Origin: Nitrospira sp.
GTDB lineage: Bacteria; Nitrospirota; Nitrospiria; Nitrospirales; Nitrospiraceae
DNA length: 64,000 nt
NCBI GenBank assembly: GCA_022226935.1
Contig: CP092081.1
Location: 1,382,386-1,446,385 of the forward strand
Direction of reading: 5' to 3'
Positions 6,822 to 15,991 of the stretch are shown here, in pieces; the stretch's first letter is position 1; every line of letters begins with the position of its first letter. Under the pieces are notes generated by a model, which saw only the letters and a list, made by a program, of their open reading frames with translations, searched no databases and was not told the DNA's origin. A program made the position numbers and the translations under genes.

Positions 6822-8033
6822 TCAGCTGCCTCTGCCGGCAAGCGACTCAGAGCGCAGGCCGAGGGCTGTCTTAATCTCCGAGACAATAATTTCCGGCGGC
6901 ATGGTCATACCGCCGCACACGTGCGGACCGGCATGGACACGATCGCTGTTGGGAATAGTGGCCTTAATTTCTTTGGCCAGCCATCCCGTCACATTGAACT
7001 CAGGCACGAAGATATGTTTTGCATTTTTCGTCGCTTCGCGTATCTCTTCTCCGGGCCATGGACGCAGCGATTTTACCTTGACCAAACCGCAACGCACACC
7101 TTCGTCCTCAAGTAAGCGGATGGCTTCTCTTCCTTGGGACACGGCGGTACCAGAGGCAACAATGACGACCTCTGCATCGGTGTTTTCCGTATCGACCAGA
7201 CCATTGATCCACTTGATCGTATGTTTACGTGACCGTTCAATTGCTGCCCAAATTTCTTGTTGCCAAGAAGCATGAGTCGCATAGCTGATATAGTTGCTCT
7301 TCATAATGAAGGGATCGCGCATCATACGGACCGGAGGACACTCCATATCCATGCAAGGCACCGGGGAACGGTAGGGGTCGTAGGGAGGAAGGCACATGTC
7401 AGCCGGGGTCAAATTGACGACGTCTTTGGTGTGGGTCACAAAGAAACCATCGCAACACAAGGCCAATGGCAAATGCACTTCCGGCTCTTCAGATACCATG
7501 AAACCTTTGAGGATCCAGTCGAAGAAGTCTTGTGCCGTCTCTGCATGCCAGACCAGCATGCCGGTGTTTAAGAGGTATGAAATTTCAATCGTATCCGGCT
7601 GAATCGACAGCGGCGAATTGATGCCTCTGCAGGTGACGATCATTTGAATTGGTAAACGCGCACCCGCCCACATGGGAAAGTTTTCCATGGCGCGCATCGT
7701 TCCTGGCCCCGCCGTCGTTGTGAAAACTCGCGCCCCTCCGAATGCCGCACCGGCACATTGGGACATAACGGCGAACTCACTCTCTCCGCGGAAGTAATCA
7801 CCGATATAGCCTTCTGCGAATAACTCACCGATAAGAGCTGCAGCTTCGCTCTGCGGAGTAATGGGGTAGGCAATCATCACATCGCAGCTAGCCCGTCTCA
7901 AAGCCTCTTTAATGACCTCGCTACCAGTATAAAAAGACGGATTGCGAGGAGCTTCATGCATCATTTCCCACGGATCTGTGTAAGTCTGGCCCTTTTTATT
8001 CTGTGTCCCGATATGGGATTTTGTTTCTGCCAT
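6822..8033 (-). CDS. 2-oxoacid:ferredoxin oxidoreductase, alpha subunit
   Basis: A 403-residue alpha subunit with the pyrimidine-binding domain (AYPITPQSEAA near residue 55, GESEFAVMSQCAGAA, TTAGPGTM) and the C-terminal transketolase-like domain (VVIVASGTAVSQGREA, GLVKVKSLRPWP). A long N-terminal leader of about 35 polar residues precedes the domain. The gene is second in the operon, 42 nt after the epsilon subunit, and starts with an ATG behind a GGAGG ribosome site. Five-subunit enzymes of this layout are known from Hydrogenobacter and Nitrospira, where they serve carbon fixation. Confidence 0.92.
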   Translation of the reverse strand: MAETKSHIGTQNKKGQTYTDPWEMMHEAPRNPSFYTGSEVIKEALRRASCDVMIAYPITPQSEAAALIGELFAEGYIGDYFRGESEFAVMSQCAGAAFGGARVFTTTAGPGTMRAMENFPMWAGARLPIQMIVTCRGINSPLSIQPDTIEISYLLNTGMLVWHAETAQDFFDWILKGFMVSEEPEVHLPLALCCDGFFVTHTKDVVNLTPADMCLPPYDPYRSPVPCMDMECPPVRMMRDPFIMKSNYISYATHASWQQEIWAAIERSRKHTIKWINGLVDTENTDAEVVIVASGTAVSQGREAIRLLEDEGVRCGLVKVKSLRPWPGEEIREATKNAKHIFVPEFNVTGWLAKEIKATIPNSDRVHAGPHVCGGMTMPPEIIVSEIKTALGLRSESLAGRGS

Positions 8034-8075
8034 GGACTCGGCCTCCTTTCAATCGTTAGAAGTGCTCCAAACTCA

Positions 8076-8711
8076 CTAGTTGGAAGCGCTCGTCTTAGCT
8101 GATGCCAGCCGTGGTTTAACGGTGCCTTTCAGTTTGCGAATCCACTCACCCAACTTCAGAATTTTCTCCACCGAGGCATCTCTGAAGGAGAGCATGGCGT
8201 CTTCATGTCCTGCTTGTGCGCACATCGCGACGGTATAGCATGATGTCCCGCCGCGTATAATCTTCAAAGATAAATTTGCCTGATGGCAGTGTACGCCGAT
8301 AAACATGCAGCAGTCGATCTTGTTGTGCCAGATTGTGAGATTCGGATGGTTAGGATTAATTTCGACTTCCGGATTGATCTTGGGGTATTTCGGGCGATAG
8401 TCCGGCATTGGAATGAGCATCGGCTTTTGTCCAGGCTGCACACATTCTTTCAATGTTTCGTAGAGACTGCGGACGGCGGCCGCCTTCTTGGCCGCTTTTT
8501 CATTCCAGGCCCAGAGGACCAGGGGCCCTGGGAAAATGGTCGGCACCTGAGCCATGAGAAATTGGCGTGCGGCTTCCTCGTAGGCTTTTTCTTCCGGGAC
8601 GATGACGCCGTTGATATGTGCCTCGCCTGGATTAGGGAGGTAAATCCCCATCGAAGCCGCGGCCGGTGGCAGGAAGTGTTCTGGGCCTGGTAACACGCGA
8701 TACTGAGTCAT
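8076..8711 (-). CDS. 2-oxoacid:ferredoxin oxidoreductase, epsilon subunit (CODH/ACS-epsilon-like)
   Basis: A 211-residue protein resembling the extra subunit of five-subunit 2-oxoacid:ferredoxin oxidoreductases. The segment CCMFIGVHCHQANLSLKIIR followed by GGTSCYTVAMC and GHEDAMLSFRD is its recognisable core. The start is taken at the ATG at 8711, behind AGCAGG; a TTG ten codons upstream (8741) would also keep the frame. Its exact role is unsettled; position as first gene of the operon and the family association make it a structural or electron-transfer subunit. Transcription starts about 200 nt upstream. Confidence 0.8.
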   Translation of the reverse strand: MTQYRVLPGPEHFLPPAAASMGIYLPNPGEAHINGVIVPEEKAYEEAARQFLMAQVPTIFPGPLVLWAWNEKAAKKAAAVRSLYETLKECVQPGQKPMLIPMPDYRPKYPKINPEVEINPNHPNLTIWHNKIDCCMFIGVHCHQANLSLKIIRGGTSCYTVAMCAQAGHEDAMLSFRDASVEKILKLGEWIRKLKGTVKPRLASAKTSASN

Positions 8712-8920
8712 TCGAACCTGCTCTCTTTTTGGGGTTAACAAACTTGGAGAAGGGACACCATCGGTTAAAGCGTGGGGTCAAGTCACTCTATGCTTACTCG
8801 ATGTTTTTCTGCAACACAGCAGAAGGCCCACCTGGGGGAAATTTAGGGCCAGCGCCTGAGAAGGCACTTAGGTCTTTTGAACTACAAGATTCTCATCTTC
8901 CCAGACAGCGCTAAGTGCGC

Positions 8921-8950
8921 ATTATAGGTGGGAATCTTTTTAGTTGTCAA
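8921..8950 (-). promoter_or_regulatory. perfect-consensus sigma-70 promoter of the OFOR operon
   Basis: Read leftward, TTGACA (8950-8945), an 18-bp spacer and TATAAT (8926-8921) match both consensus hexamers exactly. The predicted transcript begins near 8914, leaving a roughly 200-nt untranslated leader before the epsilon subunit. I see no known riboswitch in that leader, and nothing else in 8712-9060. Confidence 0.85.
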
Positions 8951-9060
8951 TCTGACAAAGCGTGAGCGTGTTGCTCGCTCCTAGATGCGGCGGTGACCAT
9001 TTTGATGATCGGTCCGAGTGGGCGTAACAGTGTATGGCCGCTGGTGGATTTCGCGGATTT

Positions 9061-9348
9061 CTAGGCAGGAGATGCTATATCGGGGAGGACTTGCTTGAAG
9101 GGGTGGACTTCTACGCGTTCGAAAATTCCATGAACGGTATAAGGGTCTTCGTGCGCAATCTGTTTCGCTTCGTCGAGAGAGTCCGCCTCAATGATAATCA
9201 GGCTACCAGCCAGGTCAGTAAAGGGGCCGGCAAGAAGGACTCTTCCCTGCCGGTCGAGGGGTTCCAGCTTAGCCAGATGCGCCGCTCGGTGAATTTTTCG
9301 CTTCGCCTGTCCCTCAGGCCCATCAAATCCTAAAATGACAAATTTCAT
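9061..9348 (-). CDS. YciI-family protein
   Basis: A 95-residue protein of the YciI (ferredoxin-like dimeric alpha/beta) family. Visible landmarks are KFVILGFDG at the start, the His-containing helix HRAAHLAKLEPLDRQGR, LLAGPFTD and the C-terminal SLDEAKQIAHEDPYTVHG. Family members may act on small molecules, but the substrate is unknown. It follows the DUF2203 gene by 12 nt in the same direction, so the two are probably cotranscribed. Confidence 0.85.
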   Translation of the reverse strand: MKFVILGFDGPEGQAKRKIHRAAHLAKLEPLDRQGRVLLAGPFTDLAGSLIIIEADSLDEAKQIAHEDPYTVHGIFERVEVHPFKQVLPDIASPA

Positions 9349-9360
9349 AGGCGGTTCCTG

Positions 9361-9774
9361 CTATATGGCAGTGCCATCCAAAGGATGGCGATCCTTATAC
9401 CCGCAAGATACTTCGTGCCACCACCGAATTTCGTCTTCACCAAATTTCCAGCATAAGTAGACGATTCGGCCTTCAAGTTTACAGGGAAAGTCGCAGAGTC
9501 CTTGGTCAACGTCCTTGATGACGACTCCCCACTCGTGAATTGCCTGCAAGCTGCCGCTGATTTCATGGAGGGCCCGAATATAGAGTGCGCCGACCGGGCT
9601 TCCGCCGCCCGACGCGGCTTTTGAGCTCGCTTTGCTCACTTCGTCTTTTGTGCTCGCAATGATGGATTTGGCCTGCCGTATGGTGGCAAACCGTTGATTG
9701 AGCTGAGGAAGGAGTTCGTTGGCTTCCGCCAACGTAAAAATGCGATCTGGTGTATCGTGATCTGATTTTGCCAC
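9361..9774 (-). CDS. DUF2203 family protein
   Basis: A 137-residue protein. It has the DUF2203 opening RIFTLAEANELLPQL, a long helix, and the C-terminal LCDFPCKLEGRIVYLCWKFGEDEIRWWHEV segment, here described by its key residues Cys, Trp and His. The start is set at a GTG (9774) behind a well-spaced GAGGA; an ATG nine codons upstream (9801) is the alternative. The family has no established function. It is first of a two-gene unit with the YciI gene and stands back-to-back with the rho promoter. Confidence 0.82.
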   Translation of the reverse strand: MAKSDHDTPDRIFTLAEANELLPQLNQRFATIRQAKSIIASTKDEVSKASSKAASGGGSPVGALYIRALHEISGSLQAIHEWGVVIKDVDQGLCDFPCKLEGRIVYLCWKFGEDEIRWWHEVSCGYKDRHPLDGTAI

Positions 9775-9944
9775 AAAAAATCCTCGGGCGATCTTTAACA
9801 TAACGGTCGTTGAGCTGCAACCAAAGGGCCATGACCGGCTCCTGAGCGGCAGAAGCCGGTCATGAATGCTGGCGCTAGGCCCCCATTTGGCAATGGGGAG
9901 GCAAGGGAGCGATATGTATTTCATGAGACTCAGGGTTTAATTTG

Positions 9945-9973
9945 TTGACAATCATGAGGGTGGGCGCTAAAAT
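9945..9973 (+). promoter_or_regulatory. sigma-70 promoter of rho
   Basis: TTGACA (9945-9950), a 17-bp spacer and TAAAAT (9968-9973). The predicted transcript begins near 9980, which leaves a leader of about 300 nt before rho. Confidence 0.8.
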
Positions 9974-9979
9974 GACAAT

Positions 9980-10286
9980 AACTTCGCGATTCTGAAAAAA
10001 CGCATTACCTTCTGTGCATCAGCTTCCGAGCCCATTCCAATCGTAAAAATCCCAAGGTAGTTGAGCGTCGAGTGTGCAACAAGGGGTTACTTTCATTTCC
10101 GCAAGTTTTCAATCAACAACGCCTTTCATCAAAGCGATCCTGCCATAAACAACCAACAGGTTGATACCTAGGCAAATCACCTCCGTGAATTCGTTCATGA
10201 GTACTAAATCGTTTTTCTCATTTTGGGGAGCTATCGGGTTGAGAGCCTGATAGGGAAGAGGTATGACACAGGTTAAAGGGGAAGTT
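9980..10286 (+). promoter_or_regulatory. long, C-rich rho leader (possible autoregulatory rut region)
   Basis: About 300 nt separate the predicted start of transcription from rho. By hand count 10091-10160 holds 21 C against 8 G, an unstructured C-over-G stretch such as Rho binds. rho is autoregulated by termination in its leader in several bacteria, so a similar loop is plausible. No gene is credible here. Confidence 0.45.
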
Positions 10287-11534
10287 ATGCATCTCGCGGA
10301 ACTCAAGCAGAAATCGATTGCCGACCTGAATGAGGTGGCGCGGGATTTAAAGATTGAAGGCGCGGCAAACCTTCGGAAGCAAGAGCTCATTTTCGCTATC
10401 CTGCAGGCCCAGACTGAGAAAAACGGCGTCGTGTTCGGTGAAGGCGTCTTGGAAACGTTGCCGGACGGGTTTGGATTCCTCCGAGCGCCAGACTCCAATT
10501 ATTTGCCAGGACCTGATGATATCTATATCTCCCCGTCGCAGATTCGCCGATTCAATCTCAGAACTGGAGATATCGTATCGGGACAGATTCGCCCACCGAA
10601 GGAGAGCGAACGGTATTTCGCTTTGCTCAAGGTGGAAAAAGTCAATTATGAAGACCCGGAAGTTGCGCGCGATAAGATCCTGTTCGACAATCTCACCCCG
10701 CTCTATCCTGAGGAACGTTTAAATCTGGAGTTTGACCGGGAAGAATATTGCACGCGTGTGATGGACCTTACAACGCCGATTGGTAAGGGCCAGCGCGGAT
10801 TGATTGTCGCAGCTCCACGAACCGGAAAAACCATGTTGCTGCAGGCGATCGCCCGCGCCATTCTCAAGAATCACAAAGAAGTGACCCTCATCGTTCTCCT
10901 GATCGATGAGCGTCCAGAAGAAGTCACGGATTGGCAGCGTCAGGTGAAAGCGGAAGTCATCAGCTCCACTTTTGACGAGCCGGCTCAGCGGCACGCGCAA
11001 GTTGCGGAGATGGTATTGGAGAAAGCGAAGCGCCTCGTTGAGCACAAAAAAGACGTGGTCATTCTGCTCGATAGCATCACTCGGTTGGCCAGGGCCTACA
11101 ACACGATTGCCCCTCCCAGCGGAAAGGTCCTCTCGGGCGGTCTTGACTCCAATGCTCTCCAGCGGCCGAAGCGGTTTTTCGGTGCAGCCCGGAACATTGA
11201 AAATGGCGGCAGCTTGACCATCATGGCCACCGCGCTGATCGACACCGGTAGCCGTATGGATGACGTGATCTTCGAAGAGTTCAAGGGGACCGGCAATATG
11301 GAAGTGCACTTGGATCGGCGTCTGGCCGACAAACGGCTCTTCCCCGCCATCGATATCAGTCAGTCTGGCACGCGTAAGGAAGAGCTGTTGGTCGACCGTG
11401 ACCGCTTAAACAAGATGTGGATTCTGCGCAAGGTCTTGAGCCCCTTGGGCACCATGGAAGCCATGGAGTTTCTTATGGACAAGATCGGCGGGACCAAAAC
11501 GAATCAGGAATTTTTGCAATCGATGAATCGCTAG
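10287..11534 (+). CDS. rho: transcription termination factor Rho
   Basis: A 415-residue Rho helicase, the usual length. It has the N-terminal helix domain ([18 protein letters not shown]), the RNA-binding cold-shock-like domain ([24 protein letters not shown]), Walker A ([11 protein letters not shown]), Walker B ([10 protein letters not shown]) and the Q/R-loop region ([16 protein letters not shown]). The start is set at the ATG preceded by AAAGGGGAAG because it gives the standard N-terminus; an in-frame ATG at 10263, 24 nt upstream, also has a ribosome site. It is driven by the promoter at 9945 through a long leader and followed by rpmE. Confidence 0.97.
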   Translation: MHLAELKQKSIADLNEVARDLKIEGAANLRKQELIFAILQAQTEKNGVVFGEGVLETLPDGFGFLRAPDSNYLPGPDDIYISPSQIRRFNLRTGDIVSGQIRPPKESERYFALLKVEKVNYEDPEVARDKILFDNLTPLYPEERLNLEFDREEYCTRVMDLTTPIGKGQRGLIVAAPRTGKTMLLQAIARAILKNHKEVTLIVLLIDERPEEVTDWQRQVKAEVISSTFDEPAQRHAQVAEMVLEKAKRLVEHKKDVVILLDSITRLARAYNTIAPPSGKVLSGGLDSNALQRPKRFFGAARNIENGGSLTIMATALIDTGSRMDDVIFEEFKGTGNMEVHLDRRLADKRLFPAIDISQSGTRKEELLVDRDRLNKMWILRKVLSPLGTMEAMEFLMDKIGGTKTNQEFLQSMNR

Positions 11535-11628
11535 GCACCGCTTGCCAGTGCAGGCCACTCCAGTGTAAAGTCGTGCACCCTGGCGAGCAGGACGAGTCAA
11601 TGATTCTAGGTCAGTAGAGGAGTTAGGT

Positions 11629-11835
11629 ATGCAAAAGGGAATTCATCCAGTCTACCGTGAAGCGACAGTGCACTGTGCTTGCGGGAACACATTCAAGACC
11701 CGATCCACTATTGGTGACATTAAGGTCGACATTTGCGCAGGGTGCCATCCGTTCTTTACCGGAACCCAGAAGATCGTCGATACGGAAGGGCGTGTCGAAC
11801 GGTTTAAAAAGAAGTACGCCAAAAAAGACAAGTAG
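11629..11835 (+). CDS. rpmE: 50S ribosomal protein L31
   Basis: A 68-residue L31 of the zinc-binding (C+) type. CxC (HCAC) near residue 16 and CxxC (ICAGCHPF) near residue 37 supply the four ligands, and the FFTG and RFKKKYAKK segments are conserved. The rho-rpmE order is widespread. A GAGG ribosome site precedes the ATG and a rho-independent terminator follows the stop. Zinc-type L31 is often replaced by a zinc-free paralogue under zinc limitation; none is seen here. Confidence 0.97.
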   Translation: MQKGIHPVYREATVHCACGNTFKTRSTIGDIKVDICAGCHPFFTGTQKIVDTEGRVERFKKKYAKKDK

Positions 11836-11855
11836 GCCTCAGTCAGGACATCATG

Positions 11856-11896
11856 GAGACCCTGCTTCCTTTTGGGGCAGGGTCTCTTGTTTTTTG
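11856..11896 (+). terminator. rho-independent terminator after rpmE
   Basis: A perfect 10-bp stem (GAGACCCTGC at 11856-11865 with 11877-11886) is followed by TTGTTTTTT. It ends 33 nt before the prfA start, so prfA needs read-through or a promoter that I did not identify. Confidence 0.88.
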
Positions 11897-11928
11897 GGCT
11901 TCAGGGCTATGGCCGGAATGGGCGAGAC

Positions 11929-13011
11929 ATGGAAGATGGGCTGATCAAAAAATGGGAAGCGATGGCTGCGCGTTTCCAGGAGCTGACGAATCAGCTGATG
12001 GATCCGACGGTCCTCAATCAGCCGGGGATGATTCACAAGCTCAATAAAGAGCGAACGGAGTTAGAGGAGCCGGCTCAGGAGTTTGCCGCCTATTCTCAAG
12101 CCCAGAAGCAACTCCACGAAGTGACGGCGATGCTGCAGGATTCCGCTACCGGAGCTGATATGAAGCAGCTTTTTGCGGAAGAGAGCGAGCATTTGACCCA
12201 ACAGCTCTTGGAAATTGAAGCACGCGCCAAGGACTTCCTTACTCCGAAAGATCCCCGAGACGAGAAGAATGTGTTTCTCGAAATCCGGGCTGGCACGGGA
12301 GGAGACGAGGCGGCGTTATTTGCGGGAGATCTCTTCCGCATGTATCTCAAGTATGCGGAACGGAATCGCCTTCGTCTAGAGGTGGTTGATGCTTCCGAGA
12401 CGGGAATCGGTGGCTACCGTGAAGTCATCGCACTGCTGGAAGGAAAGGGCGCCTACGGCCGTCTGCGATATGAAAGCGGAGTACACCGCGTGCAGCGTGT
12501 GCCGACTACGGAGGCCAGCGGGAGAATACACACCTCTACCGTGACGGTGGCGGTCATGCCGGAGGTGGACGAAGTGGATGTGCACATCGATCCCAAGGAT
12601 CTGCGCATTGATACATTTTGCTCTTCAGGCGCCGGTGGACAGAGTGTTAATACGACGTATTCGGCCGTTCGCATCACCCACATTCCGACCGGCGTCGTCG
12701 TCAGCTGTCAGGATGAGCGGTCACAGCTGAAAAATCGAACGAAAGCCATGCGAACGTTGCGGGCGCGCATCGTGGATGCTGAGCGGGAAAAGCAGGAGGC
12801 GGCCATCGCGCAAGACCGTAAGTCACAGGTTGGGACCGGTGACCGCAGTGAGAAGATTCGTACGTACAATTTCCCTCAAAACCGTGTGACCGACCACCGC
12901 ATTGGCTTGACCGTTCACAAGCTTGATCAGGTCTTGGCGGGTGATCTAGAAGAGATCGTGCAGGCACTGAGAGCGCACTACGAACATCTTGCTAGCCTGG
13001 AAACCAAATGA
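11929..13011 (+). CDS. prfA: peptide chain release factor 1
   Basis: A 360-residue RF1 that releases finished protein at UAA and UAG. GGQ (residues 236-238) is the peptidyl-tRNA hydrolysis motif. The codon-recognition tripeptide region reads PTT in [16 protein letters not shown], where PxT is the RF1 form. The start at 11929 gives the standard N-terminus; a longer frame from 11872 runs back through the rpmE terminator. Its stop overlaps the prmC start by 4 nt (ATGA), fitting because PrmC methylates the GGQ glutamine of RF1. Confidence 0.97.
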   Translation: MEDGLIKKWEAMAARFQELTNQLMDPTVLNQPGMIHKLNKERTELEEPAQEFAAYSQAQKQLHEVTAMLQDSATGADMKQLFAEESEHLTQQLLEIEARAKDFLTPKDPRDEKNVFLEIRAGTGGDEAALFAGDLFRMYLKYAERNRLRLEVVDASETGIGGYREVIALLEGKGAYGRLRYESGVHRVQRVPTTEASGRIHTSTVTVAVMPEVDEVDVHIDPKDLRIDTFCSSGAGGQSVNTTYSAVRITHIPTGVVVSCQDERSQLKNRTKAMRTLRARIVDAEREKQEAAIAQDRKSQVGTGDRSEKIRTYNFPQNRVTDHRIGLTVHKLDQVLAGDLEEIVQALRAHYEHLASLETK

Positions 13012-13934
13012 CTCAGCCGCAGTCCGCTAGCGTCACCTCTCCCATATTGAGTCTCGGCGCGCTCGTGAGAGAGTCCGAATCTCGCTTGGATGCCGCTGGC
13101 ATCGACCAGCCTCTTCTGGAAGCCGCCTGGTTGGTGGAACATGTTCTGAAACTGTCGCCGCTCATGCAGCGAGTCAACGCGGAACGCCTGATCAGCATTG
13201 CAGAATGGGAGCAAGTGCGGGCGCTGGTTGCACGGCGAGTGGCTCGTGAACCGCTCCAGTATCTGCTTGGTACGCAAGAGTTTCTGGGCCGAGATTTTGA
13301 CGTCACGCCGTCGGTCCTCATCCCCCGTCCTGAGAGTGCGTTGTTGGTTGATGAAGCTGTCCGCCGGTGTGCGCAGACGTCCGGCGCAACGATTGTGGAT
13401 GTGGGAACCGGGTCGGGTTGTTTGGCTGTGTCCCTGGCATTGGCCATGCCGACTGCGCGCGTACTGGCGATCGACGCTTCAGCTGAGGCGTTGGTGGTCG
13501 CGCGAACCAACCTAGCGAAGCACGGGCTTGGCGCACGTATCGCCTGTTACCATGGAGACCTCCTCGCTCCGATTTCCAAGGAAGGTTTAACGGGTCAGAT
13601 ACAAGTGGTCATTTCCAATCCTCCGTATATCGCGGACGAGGATGTCGCGACGCTCCAACCGGAGGTCAGGGATTTCGAGCCGAGGTTGGCCTTGGTAGGA
13701 GGGCATGACGGGATGAAGGTGCATCGCCGACTGCTCGAGCAGGCTCCTGCGTATTTAAAGCCCGGCGGCGTCCTTCTTATGGAAGTAGGGCTCGGCCAAG
13801 CGGCTGCTGTCTGCCGGCAGGCTGAGGAACAAGGGCAGCTCCACACCTATGCAGTGTTACAGGATGGGGGGGGAATTGACCGCGTCGTATGTTTTGAGAA
13901 GAAGGACGTGTCGTTATGGCCCTCAAGCCGTTGA
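13008..13934 (+). CDS. prmC: release factor glutamine methyltransferase
   Basis: A 308-residue SAM-dependent methyltransferase that N5-methylates the glutamine of the GGQ motif of release factors. The N-terminal helical domain is followed by the SAM site ([16 protein letters not shown]) and the catalytic NPPY motif at residues 204-207 ([13 protein letters not shown]). It overlaps prfA by 4 nt, the classic prfA-prmC pairing. A run of seven G at 13866-13872 lies inside the frame without disrupting it. murA follows after 45 nt. Confidence 0.96.
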   Translation: MTQPQSASVTSPILSLGALVRESESRLDAAGIDQPLLEAAWLVEHVLKLSPLMQRVNAERLISIAEWEQVRALVARRVAREPLQYLLGTQEFLGRDFDVTPSVLIPRPESALLVDEAVRRCAQTSGATIVDVGTGSGCLAVSLALAMPTARVLAIDASAEALVVARTNLAKHGLGARIACYHGDLLAPISKEGLTGQIQVVISNPPYIADEDVATLQPEVRDFEPRLALVGGHDGMKVHRRLLEQAPAYLKPGGVLLMEVGLGQAAAVCRQAEEQGQLHTYAVLQDGGGIDRVVCFEKKDVSLWPSSR

Positions 13935-13979
13935 AGTCTGTCGGCAATCGGTAATGCGTCGATCGACGCTCTGAAACCT

Positions 13980-15236
13980 ATGGATCAAATTCTCATTCAA
14001 GGCGGACGTCGCCTCCAAGGCGAGGTCCGCACCAGCGGGGCGAAAAACGCTGCCTTGCCCATTCTTGCTTCCACCATTCTTGGCGGAGGCGAATGTGTCC
14101 TCTCGAACATGCCAGGTGTGGTCGATGTGCTGACCATGGGGAAGCTGCTCCGCATGTTGGGAATTGCCGTCACACAGGAGGGTGAACAGACGGTCGTTCA
14201 GACACAAACCATGGCGTCCACCGAAGCGCCGTACGATCTAGTCCGCACCATGCGGGCATCGGTTCTGGTGTTGGGTCCGTTGGTGGCTCGTTTGGGTGAG
14301 GCAAAGGTTTCGCTTCCCGGAGGCTGCGCGATCGGCTCCCGACCGGTGAACTTTCATCTGGCCGGTCTTGAAAAAATGGGTGCCACGGTTGAAATCGAAC
14401 ATGGCTACATCAAGGCGACGGCCCGTCGGTTGCGGGGCAGCCGCATTTACTTTGATATACCCAGCGTCACCGGTACGGAGAATCTGATGATGGCAGCCGT
14501 GCTGGCAGAAGGCACCACGGTATTGGAAAACGCGGCAAAAGAGCCTGAAATCAGTGATCTGGCGGCATTCCTTGTCAAACGCGGTGCCCGCATTGTCGGT
14601 GCGGGGACAGACATGATTATGGTCGAAGGGGTGACCGAATTGCATGGTGCCGATCATGAAGTCATTCCTGATCGCATCGAGGTCGGAACCTATCTCGTGG
14701 CCGGAGCCATCACTGGTGGCGACATTGTCGTCGATCGGTGTCGTCCTGAGCACATGGAACCGCTATTGATGAAACTACGGGAAAGCGGCGCAGAGCTGAC
14801 TGAGGAAAAAGAACGAATTCACCTCAAAGTCACGGGGCGATTGAAAGGGACGAATGTGCGAACCAGTCCGCATCCCGGCTTTCCCACCGATATGCAGGCT
14901 CAATTTGTCGCATTGATGGCCGTGGCCGAAGGCACCAGCGTGGTGACCGAGACGATTTTCGAAAGCCGGTTCATGCATGTGGAGGAATTGCGCCGCATGG
15001 GCGCAGATATTCGCGTAGAGGGAAATCGGGTGGTGATTACGGGCAAGGAGCGGTTGACGGGCGCACCAGTCATGGCGTCGGATCTTCGGGCCAGTGCGGG
15101 CCTTATCGTAGCCGGGCTCGCGGCCGAAGGTACCACGGAGGTGTCGCGCGTCTATCATCTCGATCGAGGCTATGAACGGCTGGAAGAAAAGTTCCGGACT
15201 CTGGGGGCCAGCATCGAGCGGAGAAAGGGAAAGTGA
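13980..15236 (+). CDS. murA: UDP-N-acetylglucosamine 1-carboxyvinyltransferase
   Basis: A 418-residue MurA, catalysing the first committed step of peptidoglycan synthesis: enolpyruvyl transfer from PEP to UDP-GlcNAc. The catalytic cysteine is Cys116 in [11 protein letters not shown], the fosfomycin-sensitive form. Other landmarks are GAKNAALPI near the start and GHDGMK-free conserved [13 protein letters not shown] and FPTDMQAQF segments. Its stop overlaps the GTG start of hisG by 4 nt, tying cell-wall and histidine genes into one transcript, an order also found in other bacteria. Confidence 0.97.
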   Translation: MDQILIQGGRRLQGEVRTSGAKNAALPILASTILGGGECVLSNMPGVVDVLTMGKLLRMLGIAVTQEGEQTVVQTQTMASTEAPYDLVRTMRASVLVLGPLVARLGEAKVSLPGGCAIGSRPVNFHLAGLEKMGATVEIEHGYIKATARRLRGSRIYFDIPSVTGTENLMMAAVLAEGTTVLENAAKEPEISDLAAFLVKRGARIVGAGTDMIMVEGVTELHGADHEVIPDRIEVGTYLVAGAITGGDIVVDRCRPEHMEPLLMKLRESGAELTEEKERIHLKVTGRLKGTNVRTSPHPGFPTDMQAQFVALMAVAEGTSVVTETIFESRFMHVEELRRMGADIRVEGNRVVITGKERLTGAPVMASDLRASAGLIVAGLAAEGTTEVSRVYHLDRGYERLEEKFRTLGASIERRKGK

Positions 15237-15907
15237 ACGTGAAGGCTAGGAGATCGCAAGACGAAACACCGCAAGGACTCACGATCGCGCTGTCGAAAGG
15301 AAAATTGCTCGGGCCGGTGCTCGATCTGATGAAAGAGGCCGGCTACTATAGCCCAGGGTTATCGGTGGAAAGCCGGAAGCTGGTATTCGACTGCGCCGCC
15401 AACCATGCGACCTTTCTGATTGTGAGGCCGACCGATGTTCCGACCTATGTCGAGCACGGAGCAGCAGACGTCGGCGTGGTCGGGAAAGATGTCTTGCTGG
15501 AGCAAGGCAGCGATGTCTATGAACCGTTGGATTTAAAGGTGGGAGCATGTAGAATCTCAGTCGCCGCGTTGCAGGGGCAGCCGTCACCGGATCGGTGGTC
15601 ATCGAAGATCCGGGTGGCGACGAAGTATCCCAACGTCACCGAGCGCTACTTCAATCAGCGTGGAATGCCGGTTGAGATCGTCAAGCTGTATGGGTCGATC
15701 GAACTCGCTCCGATTGTAGGACTGGCTGATCGCATTGTCGATCTGGTTGAGACTGGCAGTACCTTGAGGGCCCATGATCTGGCAGAGGTGGAGGTCATTA
15801 CCCACTCCACCGCCCGATTGATCGTCAATCGGGCCAGCCTCAAATTGAAACATGAACCGTTACAGGTGTTGATCGATCGGCTGCGCGCGGCCGTGGCTGC
15901 GAAGTAG
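15233..15907 (+). CDS. hisG: ATP phosphoribosyltransferase, short form
   Basis: A 224-residue HisG, first enzyme of histidine synthesis, condensing ATP with PRPP. Landmarks are IALSKGKLLGPVLDL, RPTDVPTYVEHGAADVGVVGKD and the PRPP loop ADRIVDLVETGSTLRAHDL. It lacks the C-terminal regulatory domain of the long form (about 290 residues), so by family knowledge it should need the HisZ partner, which is not in this window. The start is a GTG overlapping the murA stop. The N-terminal dozen residues are polar and not conserved; a second GTG two codons on is possible. Confidence 0.95.
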   Translation: MNVKARRSQDETPQGLTIALSKGKLLGPVLDLMKEAGYYSPGLSVESRKLVFDCAANHATFLIVRPTDVPTYVEHGAADVGVVGKDVLLEQGSDVYEPLDLKVGACRISVAALQGQPSPDRWSSKIRVATKYPNVTERYFNQRGMPVEIVKLYGSIELAPIVGLADRIVDLVETGSTLRAHDLAEVEVITHSTARLIVNRASLKLKHEPLQVLIDRLRAAVAAK

Positions 15908-15991
15908 CGCGGACACCTAATCCCACGGGGTGGTCGTGGGTTCCCATGATGCGACGTCCGATACAGGCGGCGCAGCGGCAGGACGGATGTC

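Noticed and set aside
10109-10498. Leftward 129-residue frame across the rho leader and start
   Set aside because: It is antisense to the rho N-terminus and matches no family; the rho reading frame fully explains this DNA.
15908-15991. Possible terminator between hisG and hisD
   Set aside because: The CCCACG/CGTGGG hairpin is only 6 bp and lacks a T-run, so the operon most likely continues.
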